DNA of 64,000 nt from Flavobacterium sandaracinum (GTDB lineage Bacteria > Bacteroidota > Bacteroidia > Flavobacteriales > Flavobacteriaceae). The translations under genes were made by a program, and so were the position numbers. Positions 17,792 through 26,350 of the stretch are shown here, piece after piece (within the stretch, counting starts at the first letter, position 1; every line of letters starts with the position of its first letter). The notes below the pieces were generated by a model. It did no database searches and was not told where the DNA came from. It saw nothing but the letters and a program-made list of their open reading frames with translations. The stretch covers positions 1-64,000 of the forward strand of contig NZ_SMFN01000001.1 in NCBI RefSeq assembly GCF_004349135.1. The letters are read 5' to 3'.

Positions 17792-19228
17792 ATGACTCGA
17801 ATTACAGTAGCAAAAGGGGATGGAATTGGTCCAGAAATAATGGATGCAACACTTAAAATCATTATTGCAGCCGGAGCCAAATTAGAAATTGATGAAATAG
17901 AAGTAGGAGAAAAAGTTTATTTATCAGGCAATACTTCTGGTATAGCGAGTGAATCTTGGGATATTATTCGTAGAAATAAAGTATTCCTAAAAGCTCCAAT
18001 CACTACTCCACAAGGTGGTGGTTATAAAAGTTTAAATGTGACAACTAGAAAATTCTTGGGCTTGTATTCAAATGTGAGACCCTGTATGAGTTTACATCCC
18101 TTTGTAGAGACCAAACATCCTAAAATGGACATTGTAATTATTCGTGAAAATGAAGAAGATTTATATGCTGGAATTGAGCACCAACAAACAGATGAAGTAG
18201 TACAATGTTTAAAACTTATAAGCCGTCCTGGTTGCGAAAAAATAGTTCGTTATGCTTTTGAGTATGCTAAAGTATATGGTCGAAAAAAGGTAACCTGTTT
18301 TACAAAAGACAATATTATGAAACAAACTGACGGACTGTTTCATCAGGTTTTTGATGAAATTGCTTTAGAATATCCCGAAATTGAAAATGAACACTGGATT
18401 ATTGATATTGGCGCTGCAAAGATGGCGGATACCCCAGAAATCTTTGATGTTATAGTAACCTTAAATCTTTATGGTGATATTTTATCTGATGTAGCTGCAC
18501 AAATCGCTGGTTCTGTTGGATTGGCCGGCTCAGCTAATATTGGTGAAGAATGTGCCATGTTTGAAGCAATCCATGGTTCAGCACCAAGACGTGCCGATCA
18601 AAACTTAGCAAATCCTTCTGGCCTACTGGAGGGCGCTATAATGATGCTAAATCACATTGGACAAACAGAAACTGCTGAGAAAGTACAAAATGCTTGGTTA
18701 AAAACCATAGAAGATGGTATCCACACTTATGATATATATAATGAAGGAATCAGTACAGAAAAAGTTGGGACAAAAGAATTTGCACAAGCCGTTATTGCCA
18801 ATTTAGGTAAAAATCCATCGCAGCTAAAACAAGTCTCGTATGCGAAAGATGCGGTTTTAAACTTACCAAAGTACACCAAGAAACCTGCTAAAAATAAAGA
18901 ATTAGTGGGTGTTGATTTATTTATACATTGGAATGGAACAGATCCAAATGAATTAGCCGAAAAAATTAAAACTATCGGTACTGAAGATAAACATTTGACT
19001 ATGATTACTAATCGTGGAATTAAAGTTTGGCCTGACGGATTTAATGAAACCTATTGCACGGATCACTGGCGTTGCAGATTTAAACCAACCGCTGGAAAAT
19101 TGATAGAGAAAAGCCAAATTATAACTTTATTAACCAATGCGTTAGATGCAAAAATTGATGTTATTAAAACAGAAAACTTATACAACTTTGATGGAAAAGC
19201 AGGATATTCCTTAGGTCAAGGACAATAA
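17792..19228 (+). CDS. icd: NADP-dependent isocitrate dehydrogenase
   Basis: 478 residues from the ATG at 17792, giving MTRITVAKGDGIGPEIMDAT; the upstream extension starting MYCITYIN is not family-like. The enzyme oxidises isocitrate to 2-oxoglutarate and CO2 in the TCA cycle. Visible motifs are the substrate loop KSLNVTTRKFLGLYSNVRP, the metal-binding YGDILSDVAAQIAGSVGLAG, and the cofactor region EAIHGSAPRRADQNLANP. A C-terminal extension of ~130 residues (VGVDLFIHWNGTDP...) matches the Thermus/Rickettsia-type enzyme of ~480-500 residues rather than the 416-residue E. coli form. Confidence 0.93.
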   Translation: MTRITVAKGDGIGPEIMDATLKIIIAAGAKLEIDEIEVGEKVYLSGNTSGIASESWDIIRRNKVFLKAPITTPQGGGYKSLNVTTRKFLGLYSNVRPCMSLHPFVETKHPKMDIVIIRENEEDLYAGIEHQQTDEVVQCLKLISRPGCEKIVRYAFEYAKVYGRKKVTCFTKDNIMKQTDGLFHQVFDEIALEYPEIENEHWIIDIGAAKMADTPEIFDVIVTLNLYGDILSDVAAQIAGSVGLAGSANIGEECAMFEAIHGSAPRRADQNLANPSGLLEGAIMMLNHIGQTETAEKVQNAWLKTIEDGIHTYDIYNEGISTEKVGTKEFAQAVIANLGKNPSQLKQVSYAKDAVLNLPKYTKKPAKNKELVGVDLFIHWNGTDPNELAEKIKTIGTEDKHLTMITNRGIKVWPDGFNETYCTDHWRCRFKPTAGKLIEKSQIITLLTNALDAKIDVIKTENLYNFDGKAGYSLGQGQ

Positions 19229-19246
19229 CCTTTAAAAATAAAAAAT

Positions 19247-19378
19247 ATGGCTGTCCAACTTATTGAAGGTAAATTTAGCCAGAATGAAGCCAAACAATTA
19301 TTTACAAAAATGATTCCAATAAATACTTAAACTTCATGAAAATAGAGCTCGGAAGAGAAGTAAATTAAATTCTAATAC
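19247..19378 (+). pseudogene. Remnant of a small conserved hypothetical gene
   Basis: A 27-codon frame (MAVQLIEGKFSQNEAKQLFT..., stop at 19328-19330) resembles the N-terminus of a ~90-residue Flavobacteriia protein that starts QLIEGxFxxxEA. Shifting frame at about 19313 gives DSNKYLNFMKIELGREVN, which could be the next section before another stop. The rest is missing. This looks like a frameshifted and truncated remnant; the family assignment is from memory and uncertain. Confidence 0.35.
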
Positions 19379-19382
19379 TAAA

Positions 19383-19404
19383 AAAGCCACTTAAAAGTGG
19401 CTTT
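19383..19404. terminator. Hairpin terminator between convergent genes
   Basis: AAAGCCACTT (19383-19392) and AAGTGGCTTT (19395-19404) form a tight stem with flanking A and T runs. It lies 8 bp from the end of the carbonic anhydrase gene and can serve both directions. Confidence 0.65.
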
Positions 19405-19411
19405 CTTAATA

Positions 19412-20047
19412 TTAGAATTTCAATTGGTACACTGCATCTAAATCTTTATTTGAACTGATATTAACCTCTAAATCGGTCACGAAGCCAGAATTAAGTCCAT
19501 AAGCCCACCCGTGTAAAGTCAGATCTTGACCATTTCTCCATGCTGCCTGAACAATTGATGTTTTAGCCAAGTCAAAAACTTGTTCTTTTACATTCAACTC
19601 TACAAAGGTGTTAAAACGCTCAGATTCATCTTCAATAGAATCTAAATAATTGCTATGAAGGCGATATACATCTTTAATATGACGTATCCAATTATCAATA
19701 ATTCCTATAGAATCATTTCCCATTGCAGCTTTCACACCGCCACATCCATAATGGCCACAAACTAATACATGCTTTACCTTCAAAACATTTACTGCATAAT
19801 CTAGAACGCTTAACATATTCATATCAGTATGAACAACCATATTAGCAATATTTCTATGTACAAAAACTTCCCCTGGTTTTGCTCCTATAATTTCATTTGC
19901 TGGAACCCTACTATCAGAGCAACCAATCCATAATAAGGGTGGTGTCTGCCCTTTGGCTAAATCCTGGAAATAATTTGGATCACTAGATAAAGAGGTTTCT
20001 ACCCATTTTTTATTATTCTCTAGTATTTTTTTATAAAAATCAACCAT
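19412..20047 (-). CDS. Beta-class carbonic anhydrase
   Basis: 211 residues. All beta-class zinc-site residues are present: Cys43, Asp45 and Arg47 in CSDSRVP, His99 and Cys102 in HYGCGG. It interconverts CO2 and bicarbonate in the cytosol. It lies 91 bp downstream of a SulP transporter on the same strand, a pairing seen in other bacteria where SulP proteins import bicarbonate. A joint inorganic-carbon supply role is therefore likely. Confidence 0.93.
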   Translation of the reverse strand: MVDFYKKILENNKKWVETSLSSDPNYFQDLAKGQTPPLLWIGCSDSRVPANEIIGAKPGEVFVHRNIANMVVHTDMNMLSVLDYAVNVLKVKHVLVCGHYGCGGVKAAMGNDSIGIIDNWIRHIKDVYRLHSNYLDSIEDESERFNTFVELNVKEQVFDLAKTSIVQAAWRNGQDLTLHGWAYGLNSGFVTDLEVNISSNKDLDAVYQLKF

Positions 20048-20138
20048 AACTTTTAGAAATTATTTTATTTATACAATCGTTTAGTTTTTAAAAATCTATT
20101 GTAAAGGAACTCATTTTTTATTTATTTAACTGCTTTTT

Positions 20139-21797
20139 TTACTCTTTAAGAAATTCCTCATCTGTTAATTCTTTTTTGACCATTACTCTTTTCGCAGCAT
20201 CATAATAATGCTCAATAGTCACATTATTTTGAGAACCTTCAGTGTTTTCTAACTGATACGCCTTTTTAAACCCCTTTAACTTCACTCGTATATTGTTATC
20301 TATAGCTCGAGTAGTTTTAAATTCGTGGATTAAATCCAAAATATCATGCGCAATATAGACCGTATCTTTTGCATCAATTATAACCTTAGAATTTTCTGGA
20401 ATTTGACTTAATGTTTGTTTGATTGCCGCTTTATTTAAGAAAGAAACTTCTTGAGCCAAATCAATATGAATCACATCTCCATCGGCATATTCTTCTTTTC
20501 TAAAAAAATAAGCTCTTTTCAGATTCCCTTTCAAAACGAAAATGATACTAATGATTATTCCTAATGTAACTCCTTTTAATAAATCTAAAAATACAACTGC
20601 TAATAAGGTAGCAATAAAAGGCACAAATTGATATTTCCCTTTTTCCCAAAAATGTTTGAAAGTGGCTGGCTTAGCTAATTTATATCCAACTAAAATTAAT
20701 ACAGCTGCAAGTGTAGCTAGTGGAATTTTATTGAGAACGATAGGAATAGCGAGTACACTAACCAATAATAATATTCCGTGAATTATAGCAGAGATTTTAG
20801 ACTTAGCACCTGCATTACTGTTTGCGGAGGTACGTACAATAACTGAAGTCAATGGTAAACCTCCTAAAAGGGAGCTAACCATATTACCGATTCCTTGCGC
20901 TTTTAATTCCTTATTCGTATCTGTATAGCGTTTTTGAACATCCATTCTATCTGCTGCTTCGATACTTAAAAGTGTCTCAATTGAAGCAACAATGGCAATT
21001 GTAAGTGCGACTATCCAAACTCTTGGGTTAGAAACGCCAGAAAAGTTAGGTGTAACTATAATTGCTTTTAATTCTTCAAAAGAGGATGGAACTGGTAAAG
21101 AAACTAAATGTTCTTTTCCAATAGCCAAAGTACTTCCGGTACCAATGAAAATTTCATTTAAAATAACGCCCAAAGTAACCGCAATCAAGGCTCCTGGAAC
21201 TAATTTTAATTTTTTCAAAAAAGGAACTTTATCCCAGGAAATCAAAATTGTCATAGAAACCAATGTAATAACGATTGAACCTATTTGGATATAATCAAAA
21301 ATACTAAATAGTGTAGAAAATGTATTACTACCATCCATTTGTGAAAAAGCTTGATCACCTTCAAAATCAGCATCGTAACCAAATGCATGTGGCAGTTGTT
21401 TCAGAATAATGATAATTCCAATCCCTGCTAACATCCCTTCGATAACATTTGTTGGAAAATAGTTAGAAATACTTCCTGCTTTAGCAAATCCTAATATTAA
21501 TTGTACCAAACCTGCAATAAAAACTGCAGTTAAAAAAACATCAAATGCACCTAAATCTGTAATTGCAGTAAGAACAATTGCAGTCAAACCTGCGGCTGGT
21601 CCAGAGACACTTATATTAGATGTACTTAAATAGCCAACAACTATTCCTCCTATAATTCCTGAAATAATCCCAGAAAATAAAGGAGCACCAGAAGCCATTG
21701 CAATACCTAAACACAAGGGTAGCGCCACCAAAAAAACCACTAAACCAGATGCAAAATCGGATTTAAGGGTAGCAAAAGGGTTGTTTTTTTTTGTCAT
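20139..21797 (-). CDS. SulP family transporter, probable bicarbonate importer
   Basis: 552 residues. The membrane domain has the SulP features (LVVFLVALPLCLGIAMASGA near the N-terminus, then GPAAGLTAIVLTAI). A C-terminal STAS-like domain follows (VIIDAKDTVYIAHDILDLIH, about residues 450-520). Next to carbonic anhydrase, the likely substrate is bicarbonate (with Na+ or H+), as for cyanobacterial BicA, but sulfate cannot be excluded from sequence. It is not a recent duplicate of the other SulP in this window: lengths and motifs differ clearly. Confidence 0.88.
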   Translation of the reverse strand: MTKKNNPFATLKSDFASGLVVFLVALPLCLGIAMASGAPLFSGIISGIIGGIVVGYLSTSNISVSGPAAGLTAIVLTAITDLGAFDVFLTAVFIAGLVQLILGFAKAGSISNYFPTNVIEGMLAGIGIIIILKQLPHAFGYDADFEGDQAFSQMDGSNTFSTLFSIFDYIQIGSIVITLVSMTILISWDKVPFLKKLKLVPGALIAVTLGVILNEIFIGTGSTLAIGKEHLVSLPVPSSFEELKAIIVTPNFSGVSNPRVWIVALTIAIVASIETLLSIEAADRMDVQKRYTDTNKELKAQGIGNMVSSLLGGLPLTSVIVRTSANSNAGAKSKISAIIHGILLLVSVLAIPIVLNKIPLATLAAVLILVGYKLAKPATFKHFWEKGKYQFVPFIATLLAVVFLDLLKGVTLGIIISIIFVLKGNLKRAYFFRKEEYADGDVIHIDLAQEVSFLNKAAIKQTLSQIPENSKVIIDAKDTVYIAHDILDLIHEFKTTRAIDNNIRVKLKGFKKAYQLENTEGSQNNVTIEHYYDAAKRVMVKKELTDEEFLKE

Positions 21798-21879
21798 AAT
21801 ACCAAACTAAAATTGAATACCTATTTATTCACATACTATATATGAAAATTAATTTTAAAAGATTAAAATCAAAATTGTA

Positions 21880-22161
21880 CTAGACTTCGTTGGGCGGAGG
21901 GATAAATATGGAAGAGATAATATTATTTTGTTTTGATAAATTCTCTGATAGGATAACACCAGATGATAATTTAGATAGAATACTAAATTCAGCAAGCCCA
22001 TCAATATAAAAAAAAGTCTTGATTTCTTTGTGCACCTGTTCTTCTTCAGAAAGAGAATAAAAAATAGAGATATCAGCGCTTTTCTCTATCACGGTGACAA
22101 TTGTTGGCGTGACTAAAAAAGCAATAAACAAGATTAAAAATATTTTTGATATTATTTTCAT
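21880..22161 (-). CDS. Small exported or membrane-anchored hypothetical protein
   Basis: 93 residues. A hydrophobic N-terminal stretch (MKIISKIFLILFIAFLVTP) is a signal peptide or anchor. The rest has no known domain; it includes an acidic helix (SLSEEEQVHKEIKTFF) and ends IFIPPPNEV. It lies 82 bp upstream of the SulP gene on the same strand and may share its transcript. Codon use looks like the neighbours. Function unknown. Confidence 0.7.
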   Translation of the reverse strand: MKIISKIFLILFIAFLVTPTIVTVIEKSADISIFYSLSEEEQVHKEIKTFFYIDGLAEFSILSKLSSGVILSENLSKQNNIISSIFIPPPNEV

Positions 22162-22228
22162 TGGCCCAAAAATAGAATTAAGTTTATTAAAGATAATGCC
22201 AGTTATTCTATTTTTTCAAAATATTAAC

Positions 22229-22274
22229 AAAAAAAGGCAAAATAAAATAACTAAATTTCATTTTGCCTTTTTTT
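22229..22274. terminator. Bidirectional terminator downstream of dps
   Basis: AAAAAAAGGCAAAAT (22229-22243) and ATTTTGCCTTTTTTT (22260-22274) are perfect 15-bp arms with a 16-nt loop. It lies directly after the dps stop codon at 22290 on the minus strand. Confidence 0.75.
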
Positions 22275-22289
22275 AATTCAACATTTAAC

Positions 22290-22775
22290 TTATAAACTTT
22301 CTTCTAACCAAGCTTGCATCATCCAAATTGTCTTCTCTTGTTCTGAGATAAAATCGCTCATCATTGCATTAGTACCTTCATCATTGATTGCTGCAGATTT
22401 ATTAAGAATCTCCCTTTCAATTTTCAGCAAGTGAGATAAAGAAGCAACAATCAAATGAACTGCTTTTTCATCATTAGAAATATTTTTACCAACAACCAAT
22501 TGATTATTTTTAATATAATCTTCAAAAGTGTGAAGCGGGGTTCCTCCCACAGTTAAAACTCTTTCCGCTACTAAATCAATTTTTATTTGAGAATCTGTAT
22601 ATAATTCTTCAAACTTCACATGTAAGTCAAAAAAACGCTTTCCCCTTATATTCCAATGAATTCCTCTTAAATTTTGATAATAAACTTGAAAATTTGATAA
22701 CAAAATATTCAATTCATTAACTATCACTTCTGATTCTTTAATTGGTAATCCTAAAATGTTTGTTTTCATTTCCAT
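22290..22775 (-). CDS. dps: Dps family ferritin-like DNA-protection protein
   Basis: 161 residues, the normal length. The inter-subunit ferroxidase residues can be placed: His40 (IHWNIRG), His52, Glu56, Asp67 and Glu71 (in DLVAERV). The protein forms a 12-mer that oxidises Fe(II) with hydrogen peroxide and stores it, protecting DNA. It is transcribed divergently from an OxyR-type regulator 109 bp away, so peroxide-controlled expression is likely. A possible alternative start is Met3. Confidence 0.93.
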   Translation of the reverse strand: MEMKTNILGLPIKESEVIVNELNILLSNFQVYYQNLRGIHWNIRGKRFFDLHVKFEELYTDSQIKIDLVAERVLTVGGTPLHTFEDYIKNNQLVVGKNISNDEKAVHLIVASLSHLLKIEREILNKSAAINDEGTNAMMSDFISEQEKTIWMMQAWLEESL

Positions 22776-22884
22776 AATTTTTTTATTAAATTCTTTCTAT
22801 CGTAAATTTAGCTTAAGATTAATGAAAAACACCATAATAAAAAGTTATAGTTTTACTAAATTTGCATCAGCTATTATTATACCT
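22776..22884. promoter_or_regulatory. Divergent dps/oxyR control region
   Basis: 109 bp separate the dps start (minus) from the oxyR start at 22885 (plus). It must contain both promoters. Loose ATAG/CTAT-like half-sites are present (CTAT at 22797, ATAG near 22847), but the spacing does not fit the E. coli OxyR consensus well. The OxyR target claim rests on gene arrangement. Confidence 0.4.
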
Positions 22885-23826
22885 ATGACAATCACTCAAC
22901 TAAAATATGTTCTTGCTGTAGCAGAACATAAAAATTTCACACTGGCTGCCGAAAAATGTTTTGTAACTCAACCTACATTAAGCATGCAAATCCAAAAAAT
23001 AGAAGAGGAATTAAGTATTCAGATATTTGACCGAACAAAAAAACCAATTCAACTTACTGATATTGGTCAAAAAATTGTAAACCAAGCCAAAAATATAGTT
23101 AATGAAGCAGATCGCATCCAGGATATTGTTGAGCAACAGAAAGGTTTTATAGGTGGTGAATTCAGATTGGGAATAATACCAACTATTATGCCTACACTCC
23201 TACCAATGTTTTTGAATAATTTTATCAAAAAATATCCTAAAGTAAAACTCATTATCGAAGAGTTGAATACAGAGGAAATCATAACAAAACTAAAAAATGG
23301 CCATCTTGATGCAGGTATTGCCGCAACTCCATTAATGGAGGATAAAATCAAGGAAATTGTACTTTATTTTGAACCGTTTGTAGCCTATATACCGGAAAGC
23401 CACCACCATTTTCAAAAGGAAGAAATAGAAGTTTCTGACTTAAACCTAGATGAAATTTTATTATTACAAGATGGACATTGTTTCCGTGATGGAATACTAA
23501 ACTTATGTAAAAATAATCCTAGAAGTGAAATAGGTCATTTTCAAATAGAAAGTGGAAGTTTTGAGACTTTAATAAAATTAGCAGATGAAGGTCTGGGAAC
23601 TACACTGCTTCCCTATCTACATACTTTAGACTTAAAAGATAATGATAAGCTTAAACTACGCCAATTCAAAGATCCTAAACCAGCACGAGAAGTTAGCTTA
23701 ATTTTTCCTAAAAGTGAATTGAAAATTCATATTATTGAAGCTCTTCGGAGCACAATTGCTGGCGTAATAAAAGGAGCAATCGTTTTTCAGGATATACAAA
23801 TTATAAGTTCGATTCATAAAAAATAA
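22885..23826 (+). CDS. oxyR: OxyR-type LysR family peroxide sensor
   Basis: 313 residues from the ATG at 22885 (MTITQLKYVLAVAEHKNFTL); the longer upstream frame has no LysR-like sequence. The N-terminal winged HTH is followed by a LysR substrate domain. Two cysteines at residues 199 and 208 (HCFRDGILNLC) fall at the same positions and spacing as the redox pair of E. coli OxyR, so disulfide switching by hydrogen peroxide is well supported. It is divergent from dps, a classic OxyR target. A strong terminator follows directly. Confidence 0.9.
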   Translation: MTITQLKYVLAVAEHKNFTLAAEKCFVTQPTLSMQIQKIEEELSIQIFDRTKKPIQLTDIGQKIVNQAKNIVNEADRIQDIVEQQKGFIGGEFRLGIIPTIMPTLLPMFLNNFIKKYPKVKLIIEELNTEEIITKLKNGHLDAGIAATPLMEDKIKEIVLYFEPFVAYIPESHHHFQKEEIEVSDLNLDEILLLQDGHCFRDGILNLCKNNPRSEIGHFQIESGSFETLIKLADEGLGTTLLPYLHTLDLKDNDKLKLRQFKDPKPAREVSLIFPKSELKIHIIEALRSTIAGVIKGAIVFQDIQIISSIHKK

Positions 23827-23860
23827 AAAAGGAACCGTTTTTATGGCGGTTCCTTTTTTA
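23824..23860. terminator. Bidirectional terminator between oxyR and a small gene
   Basis: TAAAAAAGGAACCG (23824-23837) and CGGTTCCTTTTTTA (23847-23860) form a perfect 14-bp stem with a 9-nt loop; it overlaps the oxyR stop codon. Confidence 0.8.
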
Positions 23861-23864
23861 TTTT

Positions 23865-24062
23865 TTATGAATTTACTATCAATAAACATTGTTTTAATTC
23901 TGGTTTTCCAATCGTAAAGTTTAATAACCATTCACGCAATTGATCCATTTCATAGGGCAATAACATTTTTATGGCTTTTTCTAACTCTTTACAAAAAAGC
24001 ATTGGATCAAAACTTACTCTTTCTAAAACAGATTTTGTATAATCGTACATAACTTTCGACAT
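23865..24062 (-). CDS. Small conserved hypothetical protein
   Basis: 65 residues (MSKVMYDYTKSVLERVSFDP...). It resembles a family of ~60-residue cytosolic proteins found widely in Flavobacteriia, with the core SFDPxLFCKELEKAIKxLLPYE. It is predicted to be helical with no membrane segment. The minus-strand box TACTTTTG at 24107-24114 sits 45 bp before the ATG, with TTG 17 bp further upstream, supporting separate transcription. Function unknown. Confidence 0.75.
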   Translation of the reverse strand: MSKVMYDYTKSVLERVSFDPMLFCKELEKAIKMLLPYEMDQLREWLLNFTIGKPELKQCLLIVNS

Positions 24063-24106
24063 AAGACATGGATAATTTTGGTTAGATTAAGATTCTAATG
24101 TTGTTG

Positions 24107-24134
24107 CAAAAGTACATTTTTTGGCACTACTCAA
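24107..24134 (-). promoter_or_regulatory. Promoter of the 65-residue gene
   Basis: On the minus strand TTG is followed after 17 bp by TACTTTTG (24107-24114), close to the Bacteroidota consensus, 45 bp upstream of the start codon. Confidence 0.45.
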
Positions 24135-24218
24135 GTATTATTTAACGTAGTTTTTGGTTTTATATTTCATACTATTCGCCAAAAGCTTCTAATAAAAAGA
24201 ACGAATTAAAAACTTTAC

Positions 24219-24881
24219 TCAACCCTTTCGAGCACGAAACATTTCTCTTTTCCCAGGAGGCCCCTCAAGTTTTTCAACAGTGAAACCCACTTCTATCATG
24301 CTTCTTTTAACGACTCCTCTTGCAGCATAGGTAACCAGTACTCCGTTATCTTTAAGCGATTTATACATTTTTCTAAAAATCTCTGTACTCCATAATTCTG
24401 GTTGTACTCTATATCCAAAAGCATCAAAATAAATTAAATCGTATTTATTTTCATCATTAATTTCTTCAAAAAATTGTTTCCGCTTCGTCAGTGTAAAAAC
24501 ATCATTCAAAATCACTTTTTCTCCCCAATTGCTTTCATGCATTTTATCAAAAAGCATGCTTTCCTGATAGGCATTCAACTCAGACACATAATTCATCTTT
24601 AAGACTTCCTCTGCTGAAATTGGATAAGCTTCAACCCCTACGTAATCTATGGTTAGCTGCATTTTTTGGGCTTCCAATAGCGTGATAAAAGCATTTAAAC
24701 CCGTACCAAACCCTATTTCGAGAATACTAATTTTTTGATATTGAAATAGGGAAAGCCCATTTTTGATAAAAACATGTTGTGCTTCTTGAATTGCACCATG
24801 TTTAGAATGGTAACATTCGTCCCATTCTGTTAAGTGGATGGTTGTTGAACCATCAAGTGTCTGAATTATTTCTCTTTTCAA
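24219..24881 (-). CDS. mnmD: tRNA mnm5s2U34 methyltransferase MnmD
   Basis: 220 residues. It matches the methyltransferase half of MnmC (DUF752 family), which completes mnm5s2U at the wobble base of tRNA using SAM. Visible are the SAM-binding ILEIGFGTGLNAFITLLEA, the substrate/catalytic region YFDAFGYRVQPELWS, and the C-terminal KLEGPPGKREMFRA signature. There is no FAD oxidase domain, so this is the stand-alone MnmD form. It is divergent from ilvE. Confidence 0.9.
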   Translation of the reverse strand: MKREIIQTLDGSTTIHLTEWDECYHSKHGAIQEAQHVFIKNGLSLFQYQKISILEIGFGTGLNAFITLLEAQKMQLTIDYVGVEAYPISAEEVLKMNYVSELNAYQESMLFDKMHESNWGEKVILNDVFTLTKRKQFFEEINDENKYDLIYFDAFGYRVQPELWSTEIFRKMYKSLKDNGVLVTYAARGVVKRSMIEVGFTVEKLEGPPGKREMFRARKG

Positions 24882-25181
24882 AATTATAATCTAAGGTTAT
24901 GCTACTTTTTTAATCGTGCCACAGGTCAAATTTAATCAAAACTAGTGCCTTTACCTCTTAAAACGAGGATTTTTTATATAATCATTAGAATTATGCTGTT
25001 TTTTTTTGATTTTAAAAAAAGTAAATAAATGGTAGTTAAACGCTATAATTAATAGTGTTTTGATAAGTAATTTGCTGATTTTTATTTAATTTTGCAAATA
25101 TTAAAGTCAAAGAGATAGAAACGCAATCTTTTTAAGCTTTGTCTAATAACTTAAAAAAAAATCAAAAAACAATACATTACT
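24882..25181. promoter_or_regulatory. Divergent mnmD/ilvE intergenic region
   Basis: 300 bp. TAATTTTG at 25087-25094 matches the -7 box and is the best candidate for the ilvE promoter, leaving an ~80-nt leader. No attenuator-type hairpin or leader peptide was recognised. Confidence 0.4.
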
Positions 25182-26249
25182 ATGAGTACAACTCAAACTA
25201 ACAAAATTGAAATTATAAAATCTCTTACTTCTAAAATAAAGGAAGTAAATTTTGAAAACCTAAGCTTTGGTTCTGTTTTTACGGATCACTTATTTGAATG
25301 TGATTTTACAAATGGGGAATGGCAAAAACCAGTCATTAAGCCATACGCTCCTTTTTTGTTAGACCCATCGACCCGAGTTTTTCATTATGGACAAGCTATT
25401 TTTGAAGGAATGAAAGCATATAAGGATACTGATGATGCCGTTTGGCTTTTTAGACCTGATGAAAATTATAATCGTTTCAATAAATCAGCCGTTAGAATGG
25501 CTATGCCAGAGGTTCCTGAAGAAATATTCATGAATGGGCTTCATCAATTATTACAATTGGATGAAGCTTGGATAAAAAAAGGAAAAGGAAACGCGATGTA
25601 TATCCGACCATTTATGATTGCAACTGGAACGGGCGTAATTGCTAACCCATCAAATGATTATAAATTTATGATCATTTTATCTCCAGTGACCTCGTATTAT
25701 TCTGGTGATGTAAAAGTACTTATTGCAGAACATTACAGTAGAGCCGCTAATGGCGGAATTGGTGCGGCAAAAGCAGCTGGGAACTACGGCGCTCAGTTCT
25801 ACCCTACAGTATTAGCAAATGCAGCAGGCTTTCAGCAAGTCATTTGGACTGATGATGCCACGCACACCAAACTGGAAGAAGCTGGAACAATGAATGTTTT
25901 CTTTAGAATAAATGATACCTTACTTACTGCTCCAGTAAGTGAACGAATTCTAGATGGAGTAACTAGAAAAACATTGATCGACCTAGCTAAAAGCGAAGGT
26001 ATAGACGTAGAGATTCGCCCTGTTTTAGTTTCTGAACTTGTTGAAGCAGCTAAAAACGGAACTTTAAAAGAAATTTTTGGTGCTGGTACAGCTGCCGTAG
26101 TAAGTCCAATCTCGGGATTCTCATATCAAGATGCCTACTTTGAATTGCCAAAAATTGAAAAATCAGTAGCAATACAACTAAAAGACAAATTAACTAATAT
26201 CCAAAATAAATTAGAAAAAGACACTTTTGGATGGACTGTTAAAATATAA
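25182..26249 (+). CDS. ilvE: Branched-chain amino acid aminotransferase
   Basis: 355 residues, fold-type IV PLP aminotransferase. The PLP lysine is Lys197 in GIGAAKAAGNY; the conserved EEAGTMNVFF and GVTRKTLIDLA motifs follow. This is the eukaryote-like longer form (~355 residues) rather than the ~308-residue E. coli IlvE. It transfers the amino group between glutamate and the 2-oxo acids of leucine, isoleucine and valine. No other ilv or leu gene lies nearby. A clear terminator follows. Confidence 0.93.
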   Translation: MSTTQTNKIEIIKSLTSKIKEVNFENLSFGSVFTDHLFECDFTNGEWQKPVIKPYAPFLLDPSTRVFHYGQAIFEGMKAYKDTDDAVWLFRPDENYNRFNKSAVRMAMPEVPEEIFMNGLHQLLQLDEAWIKKGKGNAMYIRPFMIATGTGVIANPSNDYKFMIILSPVTSYYSGDVKVLIAEHYSRAANGGIGAAKAAGNYGAQFYPTVLANAAGFQQVIWTDDATHTKLEEAGTMNVFFRINDTLLTAPVSERILDGVTRKTLIDLAKSEGIDVEIRPVLVSELVEAAKNGTLKEIFGAGTAAVVSPISGFSYQDAYFELPKIEKSVAIQLKDKLTNIQNKLEKDTFGWTVKI

Positions 26250-26271
26250 TTTTTAGATTTTATGTTTACAT

Positions 26272-26302
26272 AAAGGCGATTTTATAAATCAAAATCGCCT
26301 TT
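26272..26302 (+). terminator. Terminator of ilvE
   Basis: AAAGGCGATTTT (26272-26283) and AAAATCGCCTTT (26291-26302) form a 12-bp perfect stem with a 7-nt loop, followed by a T run. Confidence 0.8.
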
Positions 26303-26350
26303 TTTATTTCTTACACTACTACACCTATCGCCCATAGGGATTAGCAATTC

